Assembly: GCA_006386115.1 (NCBI GenBank)
Contig: VFIW01000006.1
Coordinates: forward strand, 537,966-601,965
Length of the DNA stretch: 64,000 nt
DNA from: Globisporangium splendens
Taxonomy: Eukaryota > Oomycota > Peronosporomycetes > Pythiales > Pythiaceae
Direction of reading: 5' to 3'
Part shown: in pieces, positions 12,571 through 24,182 of the stretch
How positions within the stretch are numbered: the stretch's first letter is position 1
How the letters are laid out: the number at the start of each line of letters is the position of its first letter
Made by a program: the position numbers and the translations under genes
The notes under the pieces: generated by a model
Told to the model about the DNA's origin: nothing
What the model saw: only the letters and a program-made list of their open reading frames with translations
The model's database searches: none

Positions 12571-13276
12571 GCTCGTCGCTCAGAAAAGCAAAGAAAACAA
12601 AATGCACCGATCCCCTTGCGACGCGTGCTTCGTCTCTTGTTCGAGTCTTCCTCAAAGCGCAGAGGTCGTTGACGCACTTCGCTCGCACGAAAGAGAATGC
12701 GCTGCTGCTTGAGGCGATGGGAGCGGACGGAGGCTGCGGACACGGGAACGAAGAGGGAGGAATGCGGAAATGAAGCCTCTCTCTGTTTCCGTCGCCGCTG
12801 TCTTCTTTTTCTCAAATGGCTCTCTTCGCTGCTGAGCGGCGGCGTGCGGGGGCGACAGACAGCACGATGCTAGGATGGAGAGTGGAGCGGAGCGGACGGA
12901 GGCATGCGCTTCGTCCACCACAGTCCACTGTTGGGCTCTAGGACATCGTGAACCTAATTCGTTTCCCCTACCCGTCGTCGTCCACCACATACGCCAGACT
13001 TGCAGCGTTTCTAAATCAAGGAGTTGCTCAATGTACTGGTTTAGTAACATTGAATCTGAAAGGAGGGATATGATTGTTTTCAAATAAATAATGCTGTCCA
13101 GTAGACATCAAATTAGTGAAAATAGAGATATTACTCGTTTCGTTTCAGTCAATTACACATATCCACATGTCGTCACCATCACTCCGCTCATTGGAGCTGT
13201 TTCTAGCACGAATGGGTTGATGATGATCAAATGCACGCACATTCATGGCAGCAATTGACACATTTCCCATTCACGA
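12571..13276. other. Intergenic region between divergent Sin3 and hypothetical gene
   Basis: About 0.7 kb that should contain the Sin3 leader/promoter (minus strand) and the promoter of the plus-strand hypothetical gene. No gene or clear motif was recognised; open frames here are short. Confidence 0.4.
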
Positions 13277-14294
13277 ATGCCCCATAACCACGCCGTTAGC
13301 GGCACAAAGGCGGCGTCAATGGGAAGTACCAACGACGGGAAAAAGAAGAAGCGAAAGAACTCGACGACAACGCCCTCAGGTTCGTTCATGGACCTGTCAT
13401 TTGCGCCAAACCCATCCTCTTGTTCACCTGAAGGCTCCTTCCTTTCTTTAAGATGCAGCAGCATCCATTCACCTATTGCACACAGACCGATTGGTCCAAG
13501 AGTGCGAGCATGCGCGGCAGCAAAAGGTGGAGAAGGAGAGTCTGCAGTTCCTGAAGTCCCAGCAGAAGCTCATTGGCAAGAAGACCACCGACGAGTTTGC
13601 ACGCATTCGCATCGTTCGTCCTCAGGACCGAGCAAGTAGACAGCGCAATTTGCACCAAAATGGAATACCACTCGGACCAGGGAACGCCTCAACAGAGCTC
13701 AAGGCACGTGCTAATCTGGGTCACCAGGACGAGCCAAGCCACCATGCCGGTCGTTTGCAATCTGCTCGAGGGGAGAGGACGACGGCGAGTGTGCTCAGTG
13801 ACGCTGCCCTCAAGAAGAAACCACAACCGCAATCAGCCAAACCCGTCTTGCAGCATGCGAAACAACAAGTAGCAGCATCGACGTCTGACGCACCACTTAC
13901 TGGACAACGCATCAGCGTCCGTCGCCTGGAAAACTGCAGCTACAACCCCGCTTCTCTCTCAACGACAGCAAGCATCCTCTCGACGAGTCAGTCGGCACCG
14001 CGACTCCACATGCCGCACTCATTTCTGCGTCGCTCAGCTGTGGAGCAGTCGAGCAGCAAACGCGACAACGAGAAGAGCACAGCGACGGCCTCATCATTCC
14101 CCATCGAATCGTCAAGTCTCGCCACGGAAAGCAGGCGCACCAAGCACCACATCGTCGTGCACATGCAGCGCCTCGTGCTTGACGACGACGATCAAGAAGA
14201 TAATACCGACCACTGCGACACCACCGGATCACCAGACACAGCAGCATTATCACCGCGCGATAGGTCTGTGAGGAGCCGGCAGTGCCAGCAGTAG
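13277..14294 (+). CDS. Unrecognised basic, low-complexity protein; 3' end runs into retroelement
   Basis: Proposed two exons, 13277-13379 and 13459-14294, joined by a 79-base intron (GTTCGT...GATGCAG) that keeps frame and gives 312 residues. The N terminus has a Lys cluster (GKKKKRKN). Residues about 45-90 are charged and probably helical (LVQECEHARQQKVEKESLQFLKSQ.. is the start). The rest is Ser/Thr/Gln/Arg-rich without a domain I recognise. The last dozen codons lie over sequence that, in another frame, encodes the retrotransposon endonuclease (SRLDRW). The native 3' end may therefore have been lost when the element inserted, and the present C terminus is probably element-derived. Codon regularity supports coding; function unknown. 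Confidence 0.5.
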
Positions 14295-17200
14295 GCTCGA
14301 CCGATGGTACTGCAGCAACGACCACCTCGACTGGGTTCGCAGCGTCTACCAAAGCGTAGCTGGTCCATTCTCCGATCACAATGGAGTCACGATCCGGGTA
14401 GCTGCTCCTGACAAGGTGATCCAAAGCAAGAAACCTCGAGTTGTCTATCCACTTCCGAAGAATGCAGCGGCGCACGTGGCGATTATTGGAAAAGACTTCT
14501 TCGAAAAAGCCCATGATCAACTTGATGAATTACGTGGGTGTTACTCTTCGCCTCGTGATTATGTTCTGGCCACAGCAAATTGGTGGGATGAAACCAAGAT
14601 CGCGCTCGGGATCGGGTACTTTGAAGCTAAAAAATCGTACTTCGCCAGATTGAATCAAGGATACAAGAAGAAAATCCAGAGATTGCAACGACGCCTCTCA
14701 GAATCGGAAGCGCAGATGCTCGATCACTCTGGTGGAGCGGTGAGTGATCAAAACGTGGAGTTGTCGCAAGAGTTTCTTACCACCGCCACGAGTATTCGTC
14801 GTGCCATTGCAGAATGCAAATCGAAGTGGCAGGCTTCAAAACGGGACCGCATTTTTCGGGAGCACATGCATCATGAACGAAAACGAGTAAACCCTTCTAC
14901 AAGCATATCTCGACCAAGTTCCTTGACAACACTATCTTCACACTCGGTGGCACAGCTACTTACGGACCCATGCGTTCACGAGAACTTGCTGACGACATGG
15001 GAGAAGGATGGAAATCAATCATGCAACAGGCGCCCGCTCTGCAAACTGACATCGATCAAATCCTCGATCCAGGAACAGCTATTCCTCCGTCGGACAGATT
15101 AGGCTTCCTGCTCAAACCGATCGATTCGAGTGAAATTAAACAGGCTGTGAAGAAATACAAGAGAGGCAAAGCTCACGGTCCTGACGAACTCGGCAATGAC
15201 TGGTACAGAGACCACTGCGACGAGATTACCGGTCTATTCGAGCGACTTTTCAACCTGTGGATACCCGAATGCGTTCTACCAAGTTCGTTCAGTGAAGCCC
15301 ATATTCACTGCATAAAAAAGTCCGTCTCTGCTGCATCGCCGCTGGACTACAGGCCAATCGCACTCCTCAACTCTGATTACAAAATATTCACACGAATATT
15401 TGCAACCAGATTACGAACTGTGCTCCCTTGGCTTATCCATCACATGCAAGCTGGTTTCGTTCCAGGGCGAGCAATCCCGACTACGATCGATGTGCTATTG
15501 GCTGCACAACAGCGGGCCACGAGCGACCCCGCCATGTCCAGACCGATCGTGTTGCTCCTTGATTTTGCTAAAGCCTATGATTCACTCGATCACAGCTTTC
15601 TGGTACAAGCGCTCCAGCATCTTGGATTCCCATTGAAGTTCGTACGCTTAGTGAAGGTGTTACACTCTCAAACCACGTACAAGTTCATTGTCAACGGTTT
15701 CCTGTCGAGAAAGTACAACGTAACATCCGGAATTCGTCAAGGATGTCCGCTGGCCCCTCTTCTCTTCATCTTGGCGTTAGAGGTTCTTTATCGGAAAATC
15801 GAATAGAGTGGCGAAATACACGGCGTTGAACTCCAGGCAGCAGGATGCGCAACTGAAGTCAGACTTGGAGGATACGCAGACGACACGACCATTTATCTTA
15901 GCGATCCCAAGGATATTAACGCCGTGTTTGCAATCCTGGACAAATATGGAGCAGCTTCTGGGCTTCGAGTCAATCGGCACAAATCTGCAGTATTACCGCT
16001 GAACAAGGAATACAGCTCCACCGAAGAGTCAGTCAGTGGCATTCATGTGCTACAACGTGAGGAACATTGCCGCTACCTCGGCATCCAAGTCGGACAAACG
16101 CCTTCGAATGCAAGTAACTGGTCCAAGTGCATCCAAGCCTTACGTGTCAGACTTCGACTTGCGCGTCTCAAAACTCACTCTGTCGCCCAACGCGCAGCAA
16201 TTGCCAGTGCCGTCATCATACCCAAAGTGCTTTACGTGGCCAGGCACTCCTGGCCAGCTCTACAGCTATTGTCAATCAGCTACACGACCTAGTGAAACAA
16301 TTTGTCTGGGGCTCAAGGAATGGTAAGCCTGCGAAACCGTGGATGAAGGAAGAGCAAGCTGAGCTCAAAAAAATGAATGGAGGCTTGTCAGTACCCAACA
16401 TCAGAACTGAGCTGATGACGATGAGTGCCACAGCAGTCTCCAAATGGGCAATCACAACCTCTCACATCGATCAGGTCATCGGGGAAATCTTGCTGCACAA
16501 CACAAGGGCTTCTTCGACGTACATCACGCCGCTCGATGCAATCCAAGGCGGCCACTCCAGCTTCGTGATAACATGTGGACAACTGGCGCAGCATTATGTG
16601 CGTCGCTCCATTCTCGACCCTATGAGCCCAGAGAACGTGATAATGTACGTTGGTGTTACGAGCACTTCAAGTCGACAATTGTGCAGACTCAATGGGACGG
16701 CGATGTGTTCCAGATCGACCTCAGCTCTAAAATGTCTGACAGGCTTCCAGGTATCATCGCTGAAGGACGAAAGCTACGTGGGACATTCTGTGCAGAATGG
16801 CTGCCATACATGACCTCAACTGCAGATGGGTGGCTTCTTGATTCCAACGGCTCCCCTTACAAGCTTGCTCACACATCATTATCAGTTGGAACAGCACAAC
16901 TGGGCGACATACTTCGATGGGAGTGGATAAGACCAGGAGTGCTTAACTTCATCCCAACATGTGGAATCTCCGGATTCTCCCGGCCGTCTATTCGAGCGCT
17001 CGAGCGGTTATGTGCTACGTTGGTATCCAACTTCCCACAGCTTCTGAGTCGACCACAGCAAACAAATGTGCTTCGGCTGTACAACGGGCAACGTCATTAC
17101 AACCACGAATGGCATCTGCACACCAGTGAAGCAACTCTGACCCACGTCGACACGACCCTAGTCAAAGCTACGCATACAGTTCACTCCGCAATGGACTGTG

Positions 17201-17529
17201 ACATCACGGCAACAAGAGACTTGAACGGGCAGAAGGTGTCGTTCCATGCACATCCACGCTTCACAAGAATCGTGCAACTATGGGGTGGCAACGGACGATA
17301 CAATACGGCCAGATCTTTCTATCGGCAACAAGTTGCAGCAACGAGGACACAAATTGGCAAAGATACTCGAGATGCAGCAGTCAACAAAGCTGTCCATACA
17401 GCAGGATCTCTGTGGCCAGGACTGCAATTAATCCAATGGAGCGAATTACACAACATCCCAGGGATTACAGTTTATACAGCTCAGACTCTTCTCCGGCTGA
17501 AAGCCAACCGACTCTCCATGTGGAACTAG
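14287..17529 (+). pseudogene. Endonuclease remnant plus reverse transcriptase of the LINE (broken)
   Basis: Reading begins with the last part of an APE endonuclease (SRLDRW..., then SDHNGV), followed by a helical linker and the RT. RT blocks are visible: KAHGPDELGNDWYR, DYRPIALLNSDYK, QAGFVPGR, LLLDFAKAYDSLDH, IRQGCPLAPLLF, and the catalytic YADD (about 15868). Lesions: a frame change near 14885; a TAG at 15804-15806 just before the YADD block, with the same frame continuing; frame changes near 16250 and 16645; a TAG at 17527-17529. The thumb/connection region reads through to NRLSMWN in the last frame. The element is recognisable but dead. Clade not determined. Confidence 0.88.
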
Positions 17530-18714
17530 GAGAAAGCTGATCTATCCTGCTCGAATCCCGAATGCTCCCAAGTTGTCCAATCTTCTGTTCAACATCTATT
17601 CTGGGAGTGTCCGAAAGCCAAACTGGTGTGGAACTACTTTTATGCGCTATGGGCGAAGATCGGAATCACTCCTGGTCACGACCCCGCAATCTGGATCTTC
17701 AGTCTGGATCTACCAGATACTCCAAGGCATGCATGGACCACGATCAAGAGACACATTATCGGACACAAGTTCTCCAATGAACATCTCCAAGATCATCTCT
17801 ATCCCGTCGCACACATGCTGTGGCGATATATGAGCGCGTCGCTCATACAAACCATTTGGTGTGCGCATCTGCGACGCATGGATTCGGATCCAATCGAATC
17901 GACTGCTGAGATGGCGATCATGATGACCAGATTAGAGGCAGGAATGCGAAACCTCACACGACTCGCTGAAGCGCAAGCTGGAGACTCTGACGGTCACACG
18001 GTTGCGGCAGTTCTCAAGGGCTATGTCGACTGCTTTCTCAGCCAAACCGACGCCATCCCCTTGACTCCAAGTGATACTCGCGGCGTTTACCTGTTGTTTT
18101 TCGATGGTGGATCACGCGGCAATCCAGGACCAGGAGGGACTGGATCCATTATCGTGCGTGTCCATAAGGACTCGCACACAGCCAGTTTAATTTGGGCCGC
18201 CAGCATGGCGTATAGCAGGAAGGACACGACCAACAACTTTGCCGAGTACTGGGGTCTCATACACGGACTCCGAGAAGCCCAACGCAGTCACTTCGAACCG
18301 TTGTACGTGATTGGAGACAGTGCACTCATTATCTCCCAACAGCGAATGCATCGGTCCCCTCGACAGCACCGATTGGCACGTTTATACCAGACAAGTCGAC
18401 GACTCGCGGATTGCATCGACATCCGAGGATGGTACCATCACTACCGTGCCTTCAACAAGATGGCGGACTCAGCCGCCAACCTAGCCATGGACACCAGAAC
18501 CTCAACGCAGGCCCACTTCCCAACCCATCGAGCTGCTTTCAACAATCTCACCCAGGATCTTGACAACGACGTCATGCATTGGCTTGTGCGAAGTTCGGAA
18601 GACCCAAGGTCGTTGGACAACACAAGGCAGCCTCACATAGGACCAAGAGAACATGCCATCCTGGTCAAAGATTATTTAGCATTCAGAAGTGATCTATTGC
18701 AATCCGCGCTGTAG
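17530..18714 (+). pseudogene. Zinc-binding segment and RNase H domain of the LINE
   Basis: This continues in the same frame after the TAG at 17527. First comes a short Cys/His segment (LSC...C...VQHLFWECPKA) like the zinc-binding motif found after LINE reverse transcriptases. Then about 100 residues including LWRYMSASLIQTIW, then an RNase H domain from about 18085. Its four acidic positions are all present: DGGSRGNPGPGG, NNFAEY, IGDSA and NKMADSAANLAMD. The DGG-RGNPGP form and the lack of a His before the last Asp resemble the archaeal-like RNase H acquired by some plant and protist LINEs (family knowledge, not tested). Intact from the TAG to its own stop. Confidence 0.85.
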
Positions 18715-18845
18715 ACACATTTACACTCCGATATGAAATTCGTAATGGAGATTAGGTAGGAGAATGGATATTGTAGGTCACGAAGATGAACCTAAATATA
18801 CCTCACCTTATAAAGATAAAGGTGTGTGAGGAGTGCTGGGGTGAA

Positions 18846-19451
18846 TGAAGACGACAGGAATCGCACTTAGCGGGAGCGGTTGAAGTTGCGCTTCAGCCCG
18901 CACTACCCCTACACTTGGCAGCATGTTGTTGTTGAAAACTGCACTTACGCTGGGTTGTCACCTTTCCATTTTGCAGTTTGAGTTTTTCCCTTTTGCGCTT
19001 GGGGAAGTCACGAGTGAAACTGCGATGCGGTCACCACCAGCAGAGTGGGCAACCCACATTGCAGTTCCGCACACGAAGACTGCCTGCCAAACGCCTTCAC
19101 TACATAATACACTCTTTAAACAGACAACAACATATGGCTTACAATCTCACAGAAACCCGTATATTTGCATATACCTGCTGTTTCGGAGGTACTGATACAC
19201 AATCTGTTTGGAAAGGGGTTGAGTCGCTCCTCTCCCCTTCATGCCGCCAGAAATGACAAAACGCGGACTTGCCGAGAACGTCATCATCATTCCGCACTAG
19301 ACTCACGTCCCTAGAAGACCCGATTCGTCCGTCCGAGTAGGCAGGTTCAAGCGCCTCCTCCGTCCTCCCATCCTCCATCAAGAGATCGGAGACCCTCGCG
19401 CGCACGTCCCTGCACCCGCCTCACGCCGCGTTCGCTCGTCGTCCTTCAAGC
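18846..19451. other. Intergenic region before acyl-CoA oxidase
   Basis: About 0.6 kb with no supported gene. It holds the undefined right edge of the retrotransposon and the upstream region of the acyl-CoA oxidase gene. Confidence 0.4.
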
Positions 19452-19465
19452 TCATTTGGCGATTT
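19452..19465 (+). promoter_or_regulatory. Oomycete-type initiator/flanking element
   Basis: TCATTTGGCGATTT, 42 bases before the oxidase ATG, fits the oomycete initiator (TCAYTYY) followed by an ATTT flanking part. Confidence 0.5.
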
Positions 19466-19506
19466 GCTATTCGCACAGCAGCACGGAAAGAAACTCGCAC
19501 ACGAAA

Positions 19507-21703
19507 ATGACGGAGCAAGTGTCGGCGTCTGCGCGCCGCATTGAAGCGCTCACGCGCCACCTCTCGGTGACGCCGCTGGCGGTGTCCACGAAGGCGAAGG
19601 TCATGGCCGAGTTAGCGCAAGAGCGCGCGCGCGCGTCGTTCCCCGTGCGCCAGATGATCCACTATGTCGATGGCGGCGTGGTGAAAACCAAGTTCCGCGA
19701 AGAGATGATGCAGTACTTGGAGAGCTACCCGGAGCTCCGCACCGCGCCTGGCGACTACGACCTCCCGCTCGCACAGCGCCGCGAGCAGACGCTGAACAAA
19801 GTGCGACGTCTGTACCAGTTGTTCGTGGAGAATGGCACGAACATCGACAAGCGCAACATCATGGCGGAGCTCGCGGGCGTGTACGACTTGGGCGTGTGGG
19901 TGCGCAATGGTGTTCACTTTGGTCTCTTTGTCGGCGCGATCATGTCCCAGGGTGACAAGGAACAGCAGGACGAATGGATGGCACCGGCATTGATGCTTGA
20001 GATCTTTGGCTCGTTCGCGATGACCGAGCTGGGTCATGGCAGCCACACGCGCGGCTTCGAGACCACGGCGACGTTCGACCATGCGACAGATGAATTCATC
20101 ATCCACACGCCAACGGACACAGCGACGAAGTGGTGGATTGGGTACGTAGGTACTGTTGTCACGTGATTGCTTTTATTCTCCAGCGTACATTCTAACTTGT
20201 GTGCGTGGTGCTATGTGTTTGTACTTGAACGATCTCAGTGCTGCTGGCGAAACGGCGACGCACACGGTCTGCTTTGCTCAATTGATCATCGATGGCGAGA
20301 GCAAGGGTGTGCAAAGCTTCTTTGTGCAGCTGCGCGACCCACAGACCCACGAGCCACTTCCAGGTGTCCGCATTGGCGATTGCGGCTCCAAAATGGGTCT
20401 GCATGGCGTCGACAATGGGTGGATTCAATTCAATCAAGTACGTGTGCCTCGCTTCAACATGCTGAGACGATACGCCCACGTCACCCGTGAGGGCGAGTTT
20501 GTTCAAACCCACAAAGCGCAGATGGCGTACGCAGCGTTGATTGGCACGCGTGGCAAGATCGTCACGCTCTCCAATGGCCTCTTCAAGAAGGCATTGACTA
20601 TTGCTATTCGCTACTGTGCAGTTCGGCGCCAAGGTATCCAGGTCAACTCGAAGGATCCTCATGAAGAAACCAAGTTGATCGACTACCAAAGTCACCAGTA
20701 CCGGCTGATGCCACTTCTTGCAAAGGCGTATGCTTATCACTTCCAGACAAGCTACATTGATGCTTTGGTCGAGAAGTTTGACAAAGAAGGTGGCGATCTC
20801 TCCAACGATCTGTTGGGTGATATCCACGGGACAATGGCTGGCTTGAAGGCGTTCAGCACTTGGGACACTCTTGCTGGCATTGAAGAATGCCGCCAATGCT
20901 GCGGTGGGAGCGGGTACAGCGCCTACAACGGGCTGTCGGCTTTGCTTGCCGACTTTTCGGTCATTGTCACTTTCGAAGGAGACAACACGGTCATGGCTCA
21001 ACAAACTGCGAGCTACTTGATTCGTTCCGTGGAAGCGCTGAAGAATGGGCAAAAGCCTGCTGGGTCTGTGGAATACCTCGAAAAGGTCAGCAGCAACCGC
21101 ACCCAGAAGCGATGGAATGTGCATTCCACGGAGGATCTTGCAAACCCACAGAACCTGGTCGATGCGCTCGAGCTTTTCGCGGGCAAGCAAGTACTGGTCG
21201 CTGCCGAAAAGCATGCCAAGGCGTCCACTGCGCACCCAAACTCGCAAGAGGCGTGGAACAACTGCCAAGTGGATCTCATCGAGATCGCTCGCGTCCATGT
21301 GTTTTACACTGTAGCTCTTCGGTTCATCCAGCACGTGCAAGAGCTCAAGAGCTCGGCAGCGCACTCCGATCTGGTTGCGCCACTCGAGACGCTGTGCTTG
21401 CTGTACGTGCTGCATGAATTCGACCACAGTGCCGCGTTCTTCCTCAAGGAAGGCTACATGACGAGCACGCAGTGCGAACTCGTCCACGACCACGTGCTGC
21501 GATGCTGCGCGCGTGTTCGCGCCGATGCCGTTCCGCTTGTTGACACGTTCAACCTGAGCGACTCGGTGCTGAACTCGAGCATCGGTCACGCCGACGGCAA
21601 TGTGTACGAGCACATTTTGGACGTCGCGACGAAGAAAACGGGCATCTCGCCGTACTTCCCAACGGCCATCAAGCCGATGCTAGAGGGCGAGCAATTGGAG
21701 TAA
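19507..21703 (+). CDS. Peroxisomal acyl-CoA oxidase (ACX2/ACOX-like) with PTS2
   Basis: Two exons, 19507-20141 and 20239-21703. A 97-base intron (GTACGT...CTCAG) splits a Gly codon. The product is 699 residues, normal for the family. The enzyme performs the first step of peroxisomal beta-oxidation (acyl-CoA to trans-2-enoyl-CoA, producing hydrogen peroxide) using FAD. Visible landmarks: the TELGHGSHTRGFETTATFD stretch, KWWIGAAGETATH across the splice, the GLHGVDNGWI segment, and the C-terminal-domain ECRQCCGGSGYSAYNGL block with FEGDNTVM. The N terminus carries R11-I12-x5-H18-L19 (RIEALTRHL), a perfect PTS2 peroxisomal signal. The C terminus (GEQLE) lacks a PTS1 tripeptide. Plant ACX2 long-chain oxidases also use PTS2 with an RI...HL core, so a long-chain preference is possible but inferred. 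Confidence 0.95.
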
Positions 21704-21998
21704 ACTGACACAAGAAAAAGCGAGTAAGGGAAGTCGAACAACGAGCGTCAAGACAGCGATGTCCATGCAATGCATGTACGACAGATGCGACCGTACCGTT
21801 GAGGAGAAATCGTAGTCTCTTATAAAAAGCAGTGAAGTGCACGAGTCATTGGTCGTTCTCTCTAACAAACAAGCCTCATGTATACGAGCGTTTCCAAAAG
21901 AGTCTTGCAATTCAATCACGTGCAGTACTGCAAGAGTCTACTATTTGCAACGGTGGTATTATTGAGGCAGTCAACGGTACGAAACACACAGTTGTCCC
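21704..21998. other. Short intergenic spacer
   Basis: 3' flank of the oxidase gene and upstream region of the propeller gene. No gene seen. Confidence 0.4.
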
Positions 21999-22047
21999 CT
22001 CATTCAGCTCATTTAGCTCATTTAGCTCATTTAGCTCATTTAGCTCG
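21999..22047 (+). repeat. 9-base tandem repeat (CTCATTTAG) upstream of the propeller gene
   Basis: Five units of CTCATTTAG (the first is CTCATTCAG) plus a partial unit end 8 bases before the ATG at 22056. Each unit contains TCATTT, the core of the oomycete initiator, so the array may offer several transcription start points. Confidence 0.85.
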
Positions 22048-22055
22048 TTTCCAAG

Positions 22056-23303
22056 ATGGTGGCGCTCCGCGACGTCATCTCGCCGAGCGTCCTGCTCGTG
22101 GCATTCTTCACGGCGCTGCTCTCGTCCGCGCTGGACCAGTACCCGGCGCCGATCGCACCCGGTCCCGTGGACCTGCAGTACGCGCTCAACACGGTGCAGC
22201 AGCAGACGCGCTTCGAGCAGAGAACGAGTTTACCCGCGGCGCTTGCCGATGCGCAGGTGCTGTTCCAAAATGCCGCAGTCGGCGCACAGGGTATGGCGAT
22301 CGCTGCCGACGGCAAAGCGTTTGTGGGTCTCGCCGATGGACGCATCGCGTTCTTCCAGGAAGACGACATGGTGCTGCGCAACTTCTCGCGCACGGGTCAA
22401 GCGCTGGACGTGTGCGGTCTGGAGGAGTTCCATGACAACGTCGAGGTGCAAGTCAAGTGCGGCCGTCCCGTGGGACTTGTCTTTGCGCAGACCAAGTTCT
22501 TGCGCAAGTTCGTGGAGCGGATCCCGTCGGCGAAGCTGTTCCCCGGGGAGCAGGTGCTGCTCGTCGCGGACGCCTACCGTGGCGTGTACCTCTTTGAGGC
22601 AACGGGCAAGAAAACGCTGCTCTTCAACTCGGTGAACAAGGAGAAAGTGAACTCGCTCAGCGGCATCGCCGTGTCTGCGCGTGGAGACATCTTCGTCACG
22701 GATTCGTCGCGGCGATTCCGGAACAACGCGTTCGCATTGGATTTCCTCGAGCGTACATCCACGGGTCAAGTGATCCACTTTGACCCTCGCACGGCGTTTG
22801 TGAACGTGATTGCGAGTGAACTTGCTTTCCCGAATGGCATCGCGCTGGTCGACAATGACAGCGCACTGCTCATCGCACTCGGTGCGCAGAACAAGATCGT
22901 CAAGTACACGTTCACGACGAAAGCCATCGATGATTTTGCGTTCGTGCCTGGCTCGCCAAGTGGACTGTCGATTGGATCCGCTGGCAAGAACAAGGACGCT
23001 CTCTTTGTGGGGCTATTTACGCGATCGAACCGGTTCCCGGTTGAAGACTTGGTGATGAACTCGGTTAAAGTGCGCAAACTGCTGTCGCTGTTGCCGGAAT
23101 CCGTGACGCTCAAGTACATGGGTCTCCGCTCGGCGTTCACGACTGTGGACTTGAAGTCGGGAGACGTGATGCAGGTCTACGAAGAGATGCTTGGCCGCGC
23201 TCCGTGGGTCTCGGCGGTGCACAAGCTCGGCGACTACTACTACCTCACGAGCTGGCACCGTGACTCGCTTGTGCGTGTACCAGCTGCCGCGATCCACCTC
23301 TAG
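22056..23303 (+). CDS. APMAP/strictosidine-synthase-like six-bladed propeller protein, membrane-anchored
   Basis: Intronless, 415 residues. Residues about 8-26 form a hydrophobic segment (SVLLVAFFTALLSSAL) that would act as signal peptide or signal anchor. The remainder fits the SMP-30/strictosidine-synthase-like beta-propeller family best represented by animal APMAP and plant strictosidine synthase-like proteins: GMAIAADGKAFVGLADGRI, CGRPVGL, LLVADAYRGVYLF, SGIAVSARGDIFVTDSS, ELAFPNGIAL. The C-terminal part contains MQVYEEM..., LGDYYYLTSWHRDSL and a short tail. In animals APMAP has arylesterase-like activity; here the substrate is unknown. The strictosidine reaction itself should not be assumed. 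The start is the first ATG after the CTCATTTAG repeat. Confidence 0.87.
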   Translation: MVALRDVISPSVLLVAFFTALLSSALDQYPAPIAPGPVDLQYALNTVQQQTRFEQRTSLPAALADAQVLFQNAAVGAQGMAIAADGKAFVGLADGRIAFFQEDDMVLRNFSRTGQALDVCGLEEFHDNVEVQVKCGRPVGLVFAQTKFLRKFVERIPSAKLFPGEQVLLVADAYRGVYLFEATGKKTLLFNSVNKEKVNSLSGIAVSARGDIFVTDSSRRFRNNAFALDFLERTSTGQVIHFDPRTAFVNVIASELAFPNGIALVDNDSALLIALGAQNKIVKYTFTTKAIDDFAFVPGSPSGLSIGSAGKNKDALFVGLFTRSNRFPVEDLVMNSVKVRKLLSLLPESVTLKYMGLRSAFTTVDLKSGDVMQVYEEMLGRAPWVSAVHKLGDYYYLTSWHRDSLVRVPAAAIHL

Positions 23304-23837
23304 CAATCGATGAGTTCTGAGTGTCGAGCAAAACAAACCAACACGAGCGCCAAAACCACAAAAGAATACATGGCCGCATATAAACAACGTCAATAGAGGA
23401 ATGCATGGACACACTTGATCAAATCGACCCAGAGGTGGAAGGATGCACCAGCGTTTTTGTTTTTCCATATCGTCATAATAAACAATGACATGCTAACAGT
23501 AAAAAATGACTTGCCAACAAATCGGTACCGATCGTCTCTTTGAAGCCACAATGATTAGTTTTGCTTTGTGGATGGACAAATTCGCTGAGTATGTCACTAG
23601 TATTGGACGGACAATGCGACGAAATTGCTTGTAAGCTCAGCAAGAAGCCACAAAGTGTCAATGGCGCAACTGTGCAACCAAACAACTCAACCTGACTTCT
23701 CGCTTTCCTCTCCGTAGCCCCCAGACGGCTTCAGCCTCGCTACTTCCCCTGGAGTCGAACATTTTTGCAAAATAGAAGAGAATGCCGCCGATGCGAAGTG
23801 TATGACGCACCTGCTTCTCCGATGCAGACAAAAAGGT
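23304..23837. other. Intergenic region left of the inverted duplication
   Basis: About 0.5 kb without a supported gene, between the propeller gene and the left arm of the 2.2-kb inverted repeat. Confidence 0.4.
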
Positions 23838-24182
23838 TCATTTTTTGGATGGGAGATCATGAGAAAAACCGCGATATCGATTAGCGAAGGAATTGCTGTG
23901 GCTGTTTATATACCAATCAGCTCGATTACGGCAGTAAACGCTGTTGATGTAGACTCAACATTGTGCGTGCGATTACGGCAGTTGCCTATTTGGAGAATCA
24001 ACATCGCGTGACTCGTCAAATTCACCAACCAGAACGGGTGCATTACTGCGTAAACTATATTACGAGCCTTGCACAGGCATGGTCAGGATTTAGGTTGGAA
24101 AAGTTTATGTAGATTTGTGAATGACTCGCGCACTATCCCTCTCCGGCCATCGTCGTCATAATACGATTTATGAATTCGGAGC

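Larger units (their letters stand above)
14270..18845 (+). mobile_element. 5'-truncated, inactive non-LTR (LINE-type) retrotransposon
   Basis: The order is remnant of an APE-type endonuclease C terminus, reverse transcriptase, zinc-binding segment, RNase H. The left end falls inside the endonuclease (readable from about 14287 with SRLDRW and the SDHNGV motif). 5' truncation is the usual result of target-primed reverse transcription. The right boundary is uncertain: the last codon ends at 18714 and I place the end in the AT-richer stretch by about 18845. No poly(A) tail or clear target-site duplication was found by eye. At least five lesions (three frameshifts, two TAG codons) show it cannot make its proteins. 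Confidence 0.9.

Noticed and set aside
20192..21613. 473-codon minus-strand frame across the acyl-CoA oxidase
   Set aside because: Antisense shadow with no domain, caused by GC-rich third positions.
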